From the NCBI GenBank assembly GCA_963555705.1, contig OY743168.1:93226925-93290924 (forward strand): a stretch of DNA of 64,000 nucleotides. Direction: 5' to 3'. Position 1 is the first letter of the stretch, and each line of letters begins with the position of its first letter. Origin of the DNA: Ligustrum vulgare. Taxonomy: Eukaryota; Streptophyta; Magnoliopsida; Lamiales; Oleaceae. Under the pieces are notes generated by a model. It saw only the letters and a list, made by a program, of their open reading frames with translations, searched no databases and was not told where the DNA came from. Shown in pieces: positions 54,101 through 63,966 of this stretch. Made by a program: the position numbers and the translations under genes.

Positions 54101-55671
54101 TTGAGAATTGAATGAAAGAAAACCACATAATTTGATGACATTTTAAGAGAAATAGACCTCGAAATTGAAAGTTAATAACAAACATCAAACATGTTACACG
54201 AATCTGTTTGACAAAATAAAAATGTTTGCAAACTACTAATTGATTTTTCAATTCTCCTCAAGTAATAATCGATTTTAGGTATTTAAATATTTTCGATTTT
54301 TTTTTTTCAATTCTTGTAACAAGAACTAAAGTACCATATTTAACTCGATTTTGTTTATTTATTTAGAGTCTGTTTGATGTAGGAGAAATTGGAAAAAATT
54401 GAATTTTTAAGATAATGTATGATTGAAATGTTGTTGAAAAGTGAGAAAGTAGTGGATACTACAAAAATGTATGGTTAGAAATGAGTTTTAGGAAGAAGTT
54501 GTGCAAAAACTCCTATACCTAACATGGGCTTATTTTTCTTTTTTTGCATTTTATTAATAGACTCAAACAAATGAATCCGTTAAATTTATAGATGTAATTT
54601 CTAAGATAAAATTATGTAACTATCTAGATGTAATGTACTGTAATTGGAAAATATCCGATTTTTAAACTATTCGTAATATTACTGAATTTCTTATCATAAC
54701 TTTAAAAAAATACCGAATTTTGATGAAAGAGAATATAATACTTGATTGACAAGATTAATCGGAAATCCTTTTATTTAGAAAAATTGTTACAAATTATTTA
54801 GCTAATTAAATTAGGAAATTTCAGATATCCAAAAATTTAGTTACACGTTTCCTTTCTTGGCAGATTGTCACTTTCTATATTTGTGTATTTTAATTAAATT
54901 ACATAGCTTGTAATATCATGTCTAATCTAGAATATGATTTCACATATTATTAAACTAGTTTAATAATTGTAATTTTCATATTATTAATTAATTTTAAATG
55001 TAATTACACCCATAATTTAATCTTCTAAATAAATGGTAACTACATCCCTAAATAATATGTTTCATAATTAATGAGGTCAATCAAATAATACACTCTCTCA
55101 TAGAATTCGATATTTTGCTAAGTAGTTTCTAAGTCAATTTATAAATCACACAATTTTTCAAATCACTTCTTAATCATGCACATTTTATTTCTTCACTTCT
55201 CAATCACACATTTTACCTCAAAATCATAAATAAACCAATTTATAAATCATTATAGTGTTACCAAACGGAGACAAACAGCCCCTCAAGACATATAAAAATG
55301 GAAGCGTGATTGGAACATGTTCTTTTAGGAACTAATCAAGCATAATAACAACAACAATACTAATAATACAAAAATCTTTCGTCATACTCAATATGCATAT
55401 TAGTAATTGAATTGTATAACAAGAAATTTTAAAACATCCAGCAATTTTAGCTTTCCAAAAAAAAAAAAAAAATTCCAGCAATTTTAAAATAAAAATTTAC
55501 TCGAACACTTGAACTAATTCATCCAATAATTGGTTTTTTCTTCATAGAACCGCTCTCTTGTCAACCGTCTGATACCATAAAGTGCAAGACTTAAACACAA
55601 GGGGCTGGGGCCCACAACACATGAGCTCATGCCCTTGTATCTGCGTCTGGTGGCAGATGCCTGGTGGGAGA
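54101..55671. other. AT-rich intergenic region
   Basis: No gene is supported. An F1-type unit lies at 55110-55265. Confidence 0.55.
55110..55265 (-). mobile_element. F1 MITE-like unit
   Basis: It contains TTTATAAATCACACAATTTT, TCAAATCACTTCTTAATCA, ATTTTACCTCAAAATCATAA and TTATAAATCATTATAG followed by ACCAAAC, the F1 pattern in mirrored order. Confidence 0.55.
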
Positions 55672-55685
55672 ACAAAATTATCTTT

Positions 55686-55910
55686 GGGTGGTAAGTGCTC
55701 AGCGCGGCTATGTGCTTGGTTCGATTCCCCGCAAGGTGGAATTGACCTTGTGGCAAGCGGGAGTTATTGAGATTTGCTCATGCTTACCATAAGTCCTTTC
55801 ACCCTGGCTACTTGGAGGCATAACCTGGATTTACCTTCCCGAACCAATGGCCTTGGGCGTGGTCGGTTCGGGCCCTCAGGTGTGGGTTACACCTTTTTTT
55901 TTTTTTTTTT
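55686..55910 (+). mobile_element. tRNA-derived SINE with T-rich tail
   Basis: 225 bp, flanked by a perfect 14-bp duplication ACAAAATTATCTTT (55672-55685 and 55911-55924). The head has a perfect pol III B box GGTTCGATTCC (near 55729) preceded by an A box-like TAAGTGCTCAGCGCGG. The tail is about 17 T after GGGTTACACC. T-tailed tRNA-type SINEs are known in plants (Au-like). Confidence 0.9.
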
Positions 55911-56060
55911 ACAAAATTATCTTTCTTCAACGTGATAATAGCTAATTCGTTTAAAATCTCAGTCTCAATTATTTCCTAATGTCTTTTCAAAAGATTGAAC
56001 ATTCTTATATTTAGTAACATAAAATTTCAGATACTGTTAAGGAAAATATTTTAGGGCCTT

Positions 56061-56103
56061 GCTATTTGTACAAACAAACTGTACAAACAGTTGTACAAAT
56101 AGC
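56061..56103. repeat. Perfect 13-bp inverted repeat
   Basis: GCTATTTGTACAA (56061-56073) and its exact complement TTGTACAAATAGC (56091-56103) with a 17-bp loop that itself contains TGTACAAAC. It lies about 60 bp outside the left limit of the recognisable viral sequence. Confidence 0.8.
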
Positions 56104-56161
56104 TAAAAGACAAAATTTTTGAATGTTAAATTACTGTGTTATCCTTTTGGTTATAAATCCT

Positions 56162-56497
56162 TTAGTTTTCTGATGTTATGTCTATATCTCTAAATTTATT
56201 GTTTACATAAAATGCATAATATATACTATTATATGTTAAATTCTTTTCTTCAATAATTATATTTAATTCTTCAATTTTTTTCTCTAGATCACTAATTATT
56301 CTTCCTCTATTAACTATAATTCTAGTAAATTGTGAATAATCTGTAAATGAGGGTTCTTTTATTGCGTAGTCTAATAAATCATAAAATCTTCCTAAATCTT
56401 CTCTTATAATTTCTAATTGTTTAATTGTTTCTTCTCTTAAATACTTAAAGTCGTTTACTTCTGAAGGATTTAATTCTATTAAATGTTCTGAATTCAT
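56162..56497 (-). CDS. Small ORF after the viral leader, 111 residues
   Basis: A coiled-coil-like, acidic protein with many E, K and I residues. It lies downstream of the promoter and leader, where the first ORF of the circular virus genome would start. It is unlike the 217-residue ORF at the right end, so either the genome has an extra small ORF or this is a diverged and truncated part. Function unknown. Confidence 0.45.
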   Translation of the reverse strand: MNSEHLIELNPSEVNDFKYLREETIKQLEIIREDLGRFYDLLDYAIKEPSFTDYSQFTRIIVNRGRIISDLEKKIEELNIIIEEKNLTYNSIYYAFYVNNKFRDIDITSEN

Positions 56498-57203
56498 AAA
56501 TTATAAAACTAAATATTTAAATTTAAGCTATAAATTCAAATCCTCTTTCAATAATTAATTCTAAGAATAGTAAAAAACAAATTTTCAACATATGTAAAAA
56601 CATGTAAGATATATCATAAGCAAAATGATAAATTTAAAACTATGATAACAGTACTTGGATAATATCAATAAAAAAGACGATATATAATCCACCATAAATA
56701 ATCAATAATACTTCTTTCTATCTATGGGTCCATCACGCTTCTTTGTAAATCTGATTTTAAAAGATTTTTGACCAAATACTCTTCAGTTATTTATCTAAGT
56801 ATTAAACACATCTTCATAGAAGATCTTTGCTGCTCGAAAGACTTATGCATTAAGGATGCTCGAAAGACTTACTCCATTTCTGTTTAACACTTAAACAAAC
56901 ACTTCAAAGAGGTTCAGCACAATTCAGTTTCGTTTCCTACCTCTGAATGTACTCTTTTAACAAAAGTTTTATAAAGAATAAACTTATGGACTCATAAATA
57001 AATAGAGTATTACTAACTATTTTATGACTTCATATATATCTATGTGAAGTTTAGTTACTCATACCTTCTGCTAATTGTTTCTGGATTGGTTTGATGAAAG
57101 AAAATTTTGAATGATAAGAAAGACAATAGATAGAGAGAATATAGATTTTTATTGCTGAAAACCAATATGATCTCCGGATCCTTACAATGAGGAGAGACTC
57201 CTC
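56498..57203 (-). promoter_or_regulatory. Viral leader region
   Basis: About 0.7 kb between the TATA box and the next ORF without a long frame, with short upstream ATGs as in caulimovirid leaders. A weak match to a tRNA-Met primer site (GGTATGAG on the - strand, near 57060) is the only candidate for first-strand priming; I am not sure of it. Confidence 0.4.
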
Positions 57204-57213
57204 CTTTTATAGT
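57204..57213 (-). promoter_or_regulatory. TATA box of the viral pregenomic promoter
   Basis: The - strand reads CTATAAAAGG about 160 bp beyond the end of the transactivator-like ORF, the position of the 35S-type promoter in caulimovirids. Confidence 0.65.
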
Positions 57214-57372
57214 TGATAAAAGCAAAGTTGGGGAACAAGATAATATTCCCTATCTTTTACATACTTGGCTAAGATTTAAAGTAGATAAAGTAAAGCTAAA
57301 GTTACAATAATTTTTGCTGCTTTTCTAAAGTTTCACATGGGTCTGAACCCCCATGCCTTGAATAATTCGTGT

Positions 57373-58467
57373 TCAGACAAGGTATGCTTCATCTTCATTA
57401 TAGTTGAGTAGGTCCCCACAATTATTACATTTGTGACCCGTTTCTACCTCCATTAGGTGATGTAGATATTCATAGGCTCCTTTGCTAAGATCCAAATTGC
57501 TGACAAGTATATTCTCAGCATATTCTCTTAATTTCCATAATTGACAATTAACTTGATTAATTCTTGCAATGCTGTAGATCAATAATTTGTCATCATTAGA
57601 TTCATATACCCAAACATTAGTTTGTGTAAGGGTATCCCTTAATTCGGTATACATTACTCTAAATCCTAATGCCATTTTTTCTGGAATAGCTTGTATCTGT
57701 TCCTCTTTGTTAAATGGTTTTATTTCTGGTTCTGAAAGAATAGCTTTGCTAGTTACTCCAAGTTTTACAATATGTTCTGCCCTTAGAAATTCTTCATCAA
57801 TAAATTCTGGAACGGCTGAGTAAATCCTGACATAGATCTTTTCAGCTTTGGTAATTCCAAAATATGTTTTTACTGCTGCCTTGATAGAATTAGGTAATAA
57901 TGATATTTCCTTCATATCCTTGCTAGGGTAGATGCACTGAATAAGTCCTTGGTCAAACAGTCCCCTGATTGTTCTTGGTTCTGCTCCTGGAAAAATAATT
58001 GCTTTGTTGATTTTTTGATGGCTAATTGTCCTTAGCCATTCTCCTTCTTTTGTCCTCTTGTTTAGATACTCCACATACTTCAAGAATTTCTTCATAACTT
58101 TCTCTTTTTCTGATAGTTCCTTTGTTACGACTGCTGGTTTCTTCGCGGCTTCTAAAAAAGTTTCTTTAGATGGTTCAATAGTTTTGCTAATGGCTTTGGA
58201 AGATGTACTTCCAATAATTGATACATTAGATACTTCTTCCTCAATAGGAAGTCCTACAGATAAATTCTTCACTGGAGATGATTGGGATCCTCCTTTGTTC
58301 ATTTCCTCAAGAGAATTAACCCTTGACTTGTAAAAGGATAGTTCACTGTTAATTTGTACAATTTGCGCCATGCAAGTATTCACATGGTTGAATAGATTTG
58401 AATATTTGATATTCATTTGACCCATGGCCAAGTTAATTTCTTCTACTTTCTTAAGTATGTCTTCCAT
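57373..58467 (-). CDS. Transactivator/inclusion-body-like protein of the endogenous pararetrovirus
   Basis: 364 residues from the Met at 58467; the frame is open to 58530 but the upstream part overlaps the RNase H frame, so the later Met is preferred. It overlaps the RNase H stop (58451) by 17 bp. An N-terminal coiled coil (MEDILKKVEEINLAM) precedes a Ser/Pro-rich stretch; the middle part (GLFDQGLIQCIYP to TKAEKIYVRIYS) is like the central domain of caulimovirid ORF VI-type transactivators, which allow translation of the polycistronic RNA. A CNNCG pair near the C-terminus may bind metal. Intact frame. The assignment rests on position and general resemblance. Confidence 0.65.
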   Translation of the reverse strand: MEDILKKVEEINLAMGQMNIKYSNLFNHVNTCMAQIVQINSELSFYKSRVNSLEEMNKGGSQSSPVKNLSVGLPIEEEVSNVSIIGSTSSKAISKTIEPSKETFLEAAKKPAVVTKELSEKEKVMKKFLKYVEYLNKRTKEGEWLRTISHQKINKAIIFPGAEPRTIRGLFDQGLIQCIYPSKDMKEISLLPNSIKAAVKTYFGITKAEKIYVRIYSAVPEFIDEEFLRAEHIVKLGVTSKAILSEPEIKPFNKEEQIQAIPEKMALGFRVMYTELRDTLTQTNVWVYESNDDKLLIYSIARINQVNCQLWKLREYAENILVSNLDLSKGAYEYLHHLMEVETGHKCNNCGDLLNYNEDEAYLV

Positions 58468-58866
58468 GTCTTGATAAATAATCTGCAATAACATTGTCAG
58501 TACCCTTAATATGAATAATTTCAAAATCATAATGGCTAAGTTCTACTTGCCATCTAATTAACCTTTTATTTGCAATAGTTGGATCAATTTCTTTAGTTAA
58601 CCAATATTTAACTTGTGTATTATCTGTTCTAATTTTGAATTTTGTAGTAACAATAAATAATTCAAACTTTTTAATAGAAAATTTTACAGCTAATAATTCT
58701 TTTTCATTTATATGATAATTAGTTTGAGTTTGAGTAAAACTGTCACTAGTGTACTGTGCAATCCTTTCCTCATCCTCATTTGGATAAATATATTTAAGTA
58801 CTGCTCCCCATGCTGTTTCACATGCATCGGTTTCTATAATCCAATCACATTCTTTTTTGGGTAATT
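58451..58866 (-). pseudogene. RNase H domain of the pararetrovirus, out of frame with RT
   Basis: In another frame than the reverse transcriptase lie the RNase H hallmarks: ETDACETAWGAVL (first catalytic Asp), NEKELLAVKFS (catalytic Glu) and RTDNTQVKYW (second Asp), ending in ADYLSRH. A frameshift in an AAG-rich stretch near 58900-58925 separates it from the RT frame. RNase H would remove RNA during reverse transcription. Confidence 0.8.
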
Positions 58867-59778
58867 CTAATTCTGGTAAATCTTTACAAAGGTCTTTAAT
58901 TTTTTGTACTTCTTCTTCTTCTCTTTAGACCATGGTGTCCATCTAGTTTTTTCTTTTAATCTTTTTTGTAATGGGATTAAATGTTTTGCTAAGTTAGGTA
59001 CATATTTCCTAGTCTGATTTACAAGTCCTAAAAAGCTTTGTAATTGTGTTTTATCTTTTATATGATTGTCAAATTCTTGTATTTTCGTACCAATATGTTT
59101 TTGGAGTTTTATTCCTTCTTGGCTTATTATAGATCCCAAAAATTCTACCTTTTCTTTAGCTATCTCCATTTTTGTAGCTGATAATATAATTCCATTATTT
59201 CTTACAATATCTATAAAAATATTTAGATGTTTTAAGTGGTCTTGTCTGGTTTCAGAGTAAATAAGAACATCATCAATATATACTGTAATAAAATGATAAT
59301 AATCTTTAAATATTTTATCCATGTACCTTTGGAATTCTCCTGGACTATTTTTAAATCCAAAAGGTAATACATTCCATTCATAAAATCCTTGTGGTACCGT
59401 AAAAGCTGTTAAATGTCTTGATTCTTCAGTTAACATGATATGATAAAATCCTGATTTGAGATCAAATTTAGAGAAATATTTCTTTCCTCTAATTTGATTA
59501 AATAATACCTGTTGGTTTGGTATTGGATATTTTAGTTCTTTTGTATAAGTGTTTAACCTTTTATAATTAATTACCATTCTAGATTTTCCTCTTTTTTGTT
59601 CTGAATGTTTTATTACAATGAAGGCTGGACTACTATGTTTGCTATTAGATTCTCTAATAAATTTCTTTTCTAGCATTTCTTTTATGTGCATTTCAAATTC
59701 AGGTAATTCTTTTAGTGTATGTTTAATTGGTTTTACACTAATAATCTTAGTGTCATCTTCTAGTATAATTTCTGCCAT
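58867..59778 (-). CDS. Reverse transcriptase domain of the pararetrovirus
   Basis: 303 codons with caulimovirid RT blocks: SRMVINYKRLN, FSKFDLKSGFYHI, NVLPFGFKNSPGEFQRYMD, the catalytic YIDD (VYIDDVLIYS) and FLGLVNQTRKY. The frame starts just after an in-frame stop (59794-59796) that separates it from the protease part, and leaves frame near 58910. In the intact relative, protease, RT and RNase H form one polyprotein. Confidence 0.88.
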   Translation of the reverse strand: MAEIILEDDTKIISVKPIKHTLKELPEFEMHIKEMLEKKFIRESNSKHSSPAFIVIKHSEQKRGKSRMVINYKRLNTYTKELKYPIPNQQVLFNQIRGKKYFSKFDLKSGFYHIMLTEESRHLTAFTVPQGFYEWNVLPFGFKNSPGEFQRYMDKIFKDYYHFITVYIDDVLIYSETRQDHLKHLNIFIDIVRNNGIILSATKMEIAKEKVEFLGSIISQEGIKLQKHIGTKIQEFDNHIKDKTQLQSFLGLVNQTRKYVPNLAKHLIPLQKRLKEKTRWTPWSKEKKKKYKKLKTFVKIYQN

Positions 59779-59793
59779 AGGCTTATTTATGTG

Positions 59794-60408
59794 TCATTTT
59801 TCCAAAGGATTATCTCCTGATAATTTTAATAATTTTTTTGTAATATTTTTTATTACGATTTGATCAAAATGTTCTTGTACTAGATTTATTCTATTTTTAT
59901 TAGGCATAAATTGTGTTGTTTGTGTTAATTTTTGTCTATCCTCACCACGCTGAGCTGCTATATGAGGCATTTTTTCTCTACAGTAAGGATCATTAATTCT
60001 TATTGCTATTGCTATATGGTGACAAGGGGTAGATAAAAGTATAACTTTTTCATCAATAGTTATTGGATAATATTGTTTTATGAAGTTATTTCCTAATAAT
60101 ATATCCCCTGGCATATCGTCAAATTGATATACATAAGGTATTTGCAATTCATATTTTCCTATTTGTATTTTAACATTCCTTGCTACTTTAGTTATTAGGT
60201 TTGTGCTTCCATCAAATCCTGCAAGTATTACTCTTTCTTCATTATCTTTTTTATTACTCCACATTTCTGGGGGTAATACATTTTCTTTAAATAAACAGGA
60301 TGATGCTCTTATATCAAACAATGCATGATAATTTCTGCTAAGATATCCATTGTAATTCATTTTGGTTAGTATATAAATATGTTCTCTTCCTCCTTGTATT
60401 TTATTCAT
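59794..60408 (-). pseudogene. Retropepsin-like domain 2, start of the Pol ORF (active site altered)
   Basis: 204 codons. It begins at an ATGA overlap with the stop of the upstream ORF (ATG 60408-60406, TGA 60407-60405), the close coupling caulimovirids use for reinitiation. The domain has the caulimovirid protease pattern, with GDILLGNNFIKQYYP in its second half, but the active site reads FDIRASSC instead of D-T/S-G-A. The frame ends at a TGA in line with the downstream RT frame. Thus the protease site is probably dead and Pol is cut by a stop. Confidence 0.75.
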
Positions 60409-61952
60409 AATAACCTTGGTATAACTAGATTTTCATTTTGTATTGTTAATAGCATTCTATCATCTTTTATGTAATATGGTTTTACTTGCTCTAAGAAGTC
60501 TGTTCCTAATAGTAATTCCGTATTTACCTTTCCTGTATGTTCTACATACATGTTTATGATTATTTCATTTCTTTTATTTATTCTTATTGGTAATTCTACA
60601 TAAGTATCCATTGGATGAGTATTTCCAAAATAATCTTGTATTTGAATTGGATTATTTGTTACTTTAAATTCTAAATCTCTTATTATATTTTCTTTTATAT
60701 GAGATACAGTTGCTCCAGTATCTATTAATACTTTCTGCTCTTTCCATTCTCCATTTATTCTAATTTCTATCATAACTTCAAATTGTTTTGTCTCATTTCT
60801 TTTAGATAGATTCATCCTTGGTATTTTTCTATGTATTTTTGTCATTATTTGTTTTTCTGAATCATTTCTATTTTCTACTTCAGGTAATGATCTTGTACTA
60901 GTATTTCTTCTTAGGCTAATTGATCTTCTTCCAAATTCTATTTGTGGTTTATCCATATTTACTAATCTTCTAGCTTGATTAAAATCTATTTCTATATCTT
61001 CTGGTATTGTCATTCTTGGATTTTCTTTAGCTGGTTTGTATTCCAATAAATTTTTAAATATGGGTTCTATTATATGTGTTCTTGTAGCATTCTTAATTTT
61101 TACTTCATGTTTACTAGTAAAAGCATATATTGTTCTAATGGTTAAACTTATAGTTTTACTTCCTGGTTCCATATCTATCCCTCTTAACCTGTAATATAAT
61201 GTTAAGGCTTTATTTTTATTTTGTTCTCCCATACTTATGCTGAAATTTGGTCTTATTGTAAATTTTACTTTTTGGTACATTAAGTTTCCTGTTACAATTC
61301 CTATTAGAGCATCTTGTACTGAACTTACAATTCTATCATCCATAATATAGAATTCTATAGGTGTATCTATTCCTTCTCTAAAATAGGCTTTTGCTATAAT
61401 TTGTACGGCTCCTAAATATATATTCTTTATTTTTCCTTTTAGTTCAGGATTCAATAGGTTTATTTCTTGTCTTATAATTTCTTCATTTATTATAGGTATT
61501 AATGTATTTCCTGTAGTATCTCTTATGTCTATAGGGTGACTATGGTTTCTTGCTACATATGCTATTTCTTTATTTTTCTGCCAAAATGGTAAATTAAATA
61601 TTTCTTTTGGTTCTACATCTAATTTTGATTTTAAGATCTTTTCATACATTTTAGGATTAAATATTAGTCTTTCATTTAGTTGTTCTTCATTTTCTTCTAA
61701 TTGGTATTCATATTCTTTAGATGTACATTCTTCACTAATTTGTCTAATCATATTTATATATAAATGTTCTTCTTCACTAGATTCATTAGATTCACTTTCT
61801 TCTGAAGATTCTAATTTCATTATTGTATTTATTACTTCATGTTCTTCTAATTCATAAATTTCTTCATCTTCAGGAATTTCTTCCCATTCTTCTTCTTGTT
61901 CAATAGGTAATAAGTTGTAATTTTCTTTTTCTATTAATGAAATATACATCAT
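60405..61952 (-). CDS. Movement-protein domain plus retropepsin-like domain 1
   Basis: 515 codons from the first Met, but the frame is continuous with the capsid ORF upstream apart from one TGA at 62016-62018. After an acidic stretch (many E) comes a 30K-type movement domain: KIKNIYLGAVQII, the family DdR at FYIMDDRI and GIVTGNLMYQKVKF. Such proteins open plasmodesmata for cell-to-cell spread. Near the C-terminus is LIDTGATVSHI followed about 85 residues later by LLLGTDFLEQVKPYYI, the two signatures of a retropepsin with an intact catalytic triplet. A second protease domain follows in the next ORF. Confidence 0.75.
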   Translation of the reverse strand: MMYISLIEKENYNLLPIEQEEEWEEIPEDEEIYELEEHEVINTIMKLESSEESESNESSEEEHLYINMIRQISEECTSKEYEYQLEENEEQLNERLIFNPKMYEKILKSKLDVEPKEIFNLPFWQKNKEIAYVARNHSHPIDIRDTTGNTLIPIINEEIIRQEINLLNPELKGKIKNIYLGAVQIIAKAYFREGIDTPIEFYIMDDRIVSSVQDALIGIVTGNLMYQKVKFTIRPNFSISMGEQNKNKALTLYYRLRGIDMEPGSKTISLTIRTIYAFTSKHEVKIKNATRTHIIEPIFKNLLEYKPAKENPRMTIPEDIEIDFNQARRLVNMDKPQIEFGRRSISLRRNTSTRSLPEVENRNDSEKQIMTKIHRKIPRMNLSKRNETKQFEVMIEIRINGEWKEQKVLIDTGATVSHIKENIIRDLEFKVTNNPIQIQDYFGNTHPMDTYVELPIRINKRNEIIINMYVEHTGKVNTELLLGTDFLEQVKPYYIKDDRMLLTIQNENLVIPRLL

Positions 61953-62015
61953 ATTTTTCTTTTTATCTTTCTTAGGACATTCTGGAGATATATGTCCTAT
62001 TTCTCCACATGAATA

Positions 62016-63140
62016 TCATTTACATTTTCTAGGATTTTTAGGGTATGTTTTAGTTTTGTTTTGTTTTTGTCTTAAATATCTCTTATATGGTACTCTATAC
62101 TTTTTAAATGTTTTATTATATGGCTTTTTGTATTTATTAAATTTATTGAATTTGTTTCTAAATTTATCTTTTCTATAATATTTCTTTTTCTTATATTTTC
62201 TTTCTAGATGACATCCCCATTGTGTTGGTTTATATTGTAATTTATCACAGCATAATGATTTTTTACTTACTTTATGGAATTTTATCATATTATTTGCTTC
62301 CATACATTTTTCTTGTTGTCTCATTTCTATAAATTGTATTCTTGCTCCTAAACTATTATTACTTAATGGTATTTCTAATTTTTCCCAGTCCTTAAATAAT
62401 TCTAAATTCCATGGGTTTGGTAATTTAAAGAATATTTGGTTCATAATTTCCATACCATATGTTTCTTGATTATATTCTGCTTTTTCAAAATATTCTCTAA
62501 ATTCACATGCAAATTGTTTAAAGTAACACATATCACATATTGATAGATTTTCTAATAAATATCTATGTCTTAGTCTTGAGCTAGTTTTGGTATCTCTGTC
62601 TATTACTAATGTATATTCTCTTTTTAATGCATCTTCATATCTGCTTAAAATAGTTCCTATTTCATCTTGGTCATTTCCTCTAACTTGTCCTATATAAGTT
62701 TCTGTTAAATTTCCCCACCATCTTGCAGTGGTTCCTATAAATGTATTTTCTAACATTAATTGTAATTGCTTTCCTGTTAATTCTTTGGTATAGGCCATCA
62801 TAGCCATAGATTTCATCCATAATTCTAATTCATGATCTACATCTTGCACACATCCTAAATCTATCCATCTTCCTTCTGAACTAATTTGTGTTTCCATACT
62901 TCTCCATGGTGTATATTCTATAGGATAATTTTTACTTGGCTTGGTATAATATTTTTGTTGTGGTATAAAATTATTTGTTTTGAAATTTGTGTTTTGTCTT
63001 TGATTCATATAGATTTCTGGTGTATTTTGTGGATTAGTATTACTTGTATTTTCTTTTTTAACTTGGTTAGTTCCTGGTTGTTGTATATATTCTGTTGGAT
63101 TTTGTCCTGCTGGTATTAAAGCTCTTTGTTGTTCATTCAT
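62016..63140 (-). CDS. Capsid (Gag-like) protein of the pararetrovirus
   Basis: 374 codons. The central part (RWIDLGCVQDVDHELELW, ARWWGNLTETYI, FREYFEKAEYN) resembles caulimovirid coat proteins; the C-terminal part is very basic (K/Y/R-rich) and leads into a zinc knuckle. The frame stops at a TGA (62016-62018) where the first cysteine of that knuckle would be; the other knuckle residues (SCGEIGHISPEC) follow in the same frame. It would bind and package nucleic acid. It starts 7 bp beyond the stop of the 64-codon ORF. Confidence 0.8.
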   Translation of the reverse strand: MNEQQRALIPAGQNPTEYIQQPGTNQVKKENTSNTNPQNTPEIYMNQRQNTNFKTNNFIPQQKYYTKPSKNYPIEYTPWRSMETQISSEGRWIDLGCVQDVDHELELWMKSMAMMAYTKELTGKQLQLMLENTFIGTTARWWGNLTETYIGQVRGNDQDEIGTILSRYEDALKREYTLVIDRDTKTSSRLRHRYLLENLSICDMCYFKQFACEFREYFEKAEYNQETYGMEIMNQIFFKLPNPWNLELFKDWEKLEIPLSNNSLGARIQFIEMRQQEKCMEANNMIKFHKVSKKSLCCDKLQYKPTQWGCHLERKYKKKKYYRKDKFRNKFNKFNKYKKPYNKTFKKYRVPYKRYLRQKQNKTKTYPKNPRKCK

Positions 63141-63146
63141 ATTAAT

Positions 63147-63341
63147 TTAATCTATTTTAAGATTTTTAAATTTTTCTATATAATCTTCTTCTGTTATGTA
63201 ATCTTCTTCGCCTTCTTTTTTAGGATTTTCCATAAATTTTTCTATTTGTTCAGTAATCATATTTATTCCTAATCTATTGATGGCTTTAAATTCTTTATCA
63301 ATTATTATTCTTTTAGGTTTTCTTTTTTTCCATTTCATCAT
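63147..63341 (-). CDS. Small basic/acidic viral ORF, 64 residues
   Basis: The N-terminus is very basic (KWKKRKPKR) and the C-terminal half acidic. It overlaps the end of the upstream 217-codon ORF by 29 bp and is followed after 6 bp by the capsid ORF, so the three are packed as in a polycistronic viral RNA. Function unknown. Confidence 0.5.
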   Translation of the reverse strand: MMKWKKRKPKRIIIDKEFKAINRLGINMITEQIEKFMENPKKEGEEDYITEEDYIEKFKNLKID

Positions 63342-63966
63342 ATATTTTTGTTATATTTTGGTTTATAATTCCAATATTTTGTTGTATATTATCTATTCTT
63401 TTATGTAAATCATTTTTCCCTATTTCTTCTTCTTTAATAGTTCTTATCATATTTATTTGTTTTATAATAGTTTTTTGCTCTATAATTTCTATTGAGTTTT
63501 CATATACTCCTACCATATTTCCTATTTTATTTATTTTATCAGTTATTTGCTTAATTTGGTTTTCTAAGGTTATTAATTGTTTTGATAGGTTATTTACATA
63601 TTGCTTTACTTCTAATATTTGTGTGGGTATATTTTTGTTTATATCCTTATAATCATTAGTTATTTCTATCATTTGTCTTATTTCTAATGGTAAATTATTG
63701 ATAATTTCTTGAACTTGTTCTGGGTTTTTTGCTTGTTCTAAATTTTGTTCTGTAGTTTTATCTAAACTTATTCCTAATTTATTTAGTAAAAATAAATTTG
63801 TCCAATTTAATTGTTTATGTTCTCCAAATCCTCCTTCTCCTAATAGTATAAATGGTATAAATTTTCCATATGTTTCAGTTATTAATGGCCAATGACTATT
63901 ATTTGGTAAATCTTTAGATTTATAATTATATACTCTAGGTTCGATTATTGGTAATTTTTTAGACAT
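63313..63966 (-). CDS. First viral ORF at the right edge, 217 residues
   Basis: Unrecognised beyond its position. The N-terminal half includes SHWPLITETYGKFIP and GEGGFGEHKQLNW; the C-terminal half is a long coiled coil (repeated I/N/K heptad-like pattern). Small coiled-coil proteins before the capsid gene are common in Caulimoviridae and act as virion-associated factors in some genera. Start: first Met at 63966; the sequence upstream leaves the window after 34 bp. Confidence 0.55.
   Translation of the reverse strand: MSKKLPIIEPRVYNYKSKDLPNNSHWPLITETYGKFIPFILLGEGGFGEHKQLNWTNLFLLNKLGISLDKTTEQNLEQAKNPEQVQEIINNLPLEIRQMIEITNDYKDINKNIPTQILEVKQYVNNLSKQLITLENQIKQITDKINKIGNMVGVYENSIEIIEQKTIIKQINMIRTIKEEEIGKNDLHKRIDNIQQNIGIINQNITKIYDEMEKKKT

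Noticed and set aside
55686..55760. Possible tRNA gene (pol III boxes)
   Set aside because: Only the A/B boxes resemble a tRNA; the T tail and the 14-bp target duplication identify a SINE.
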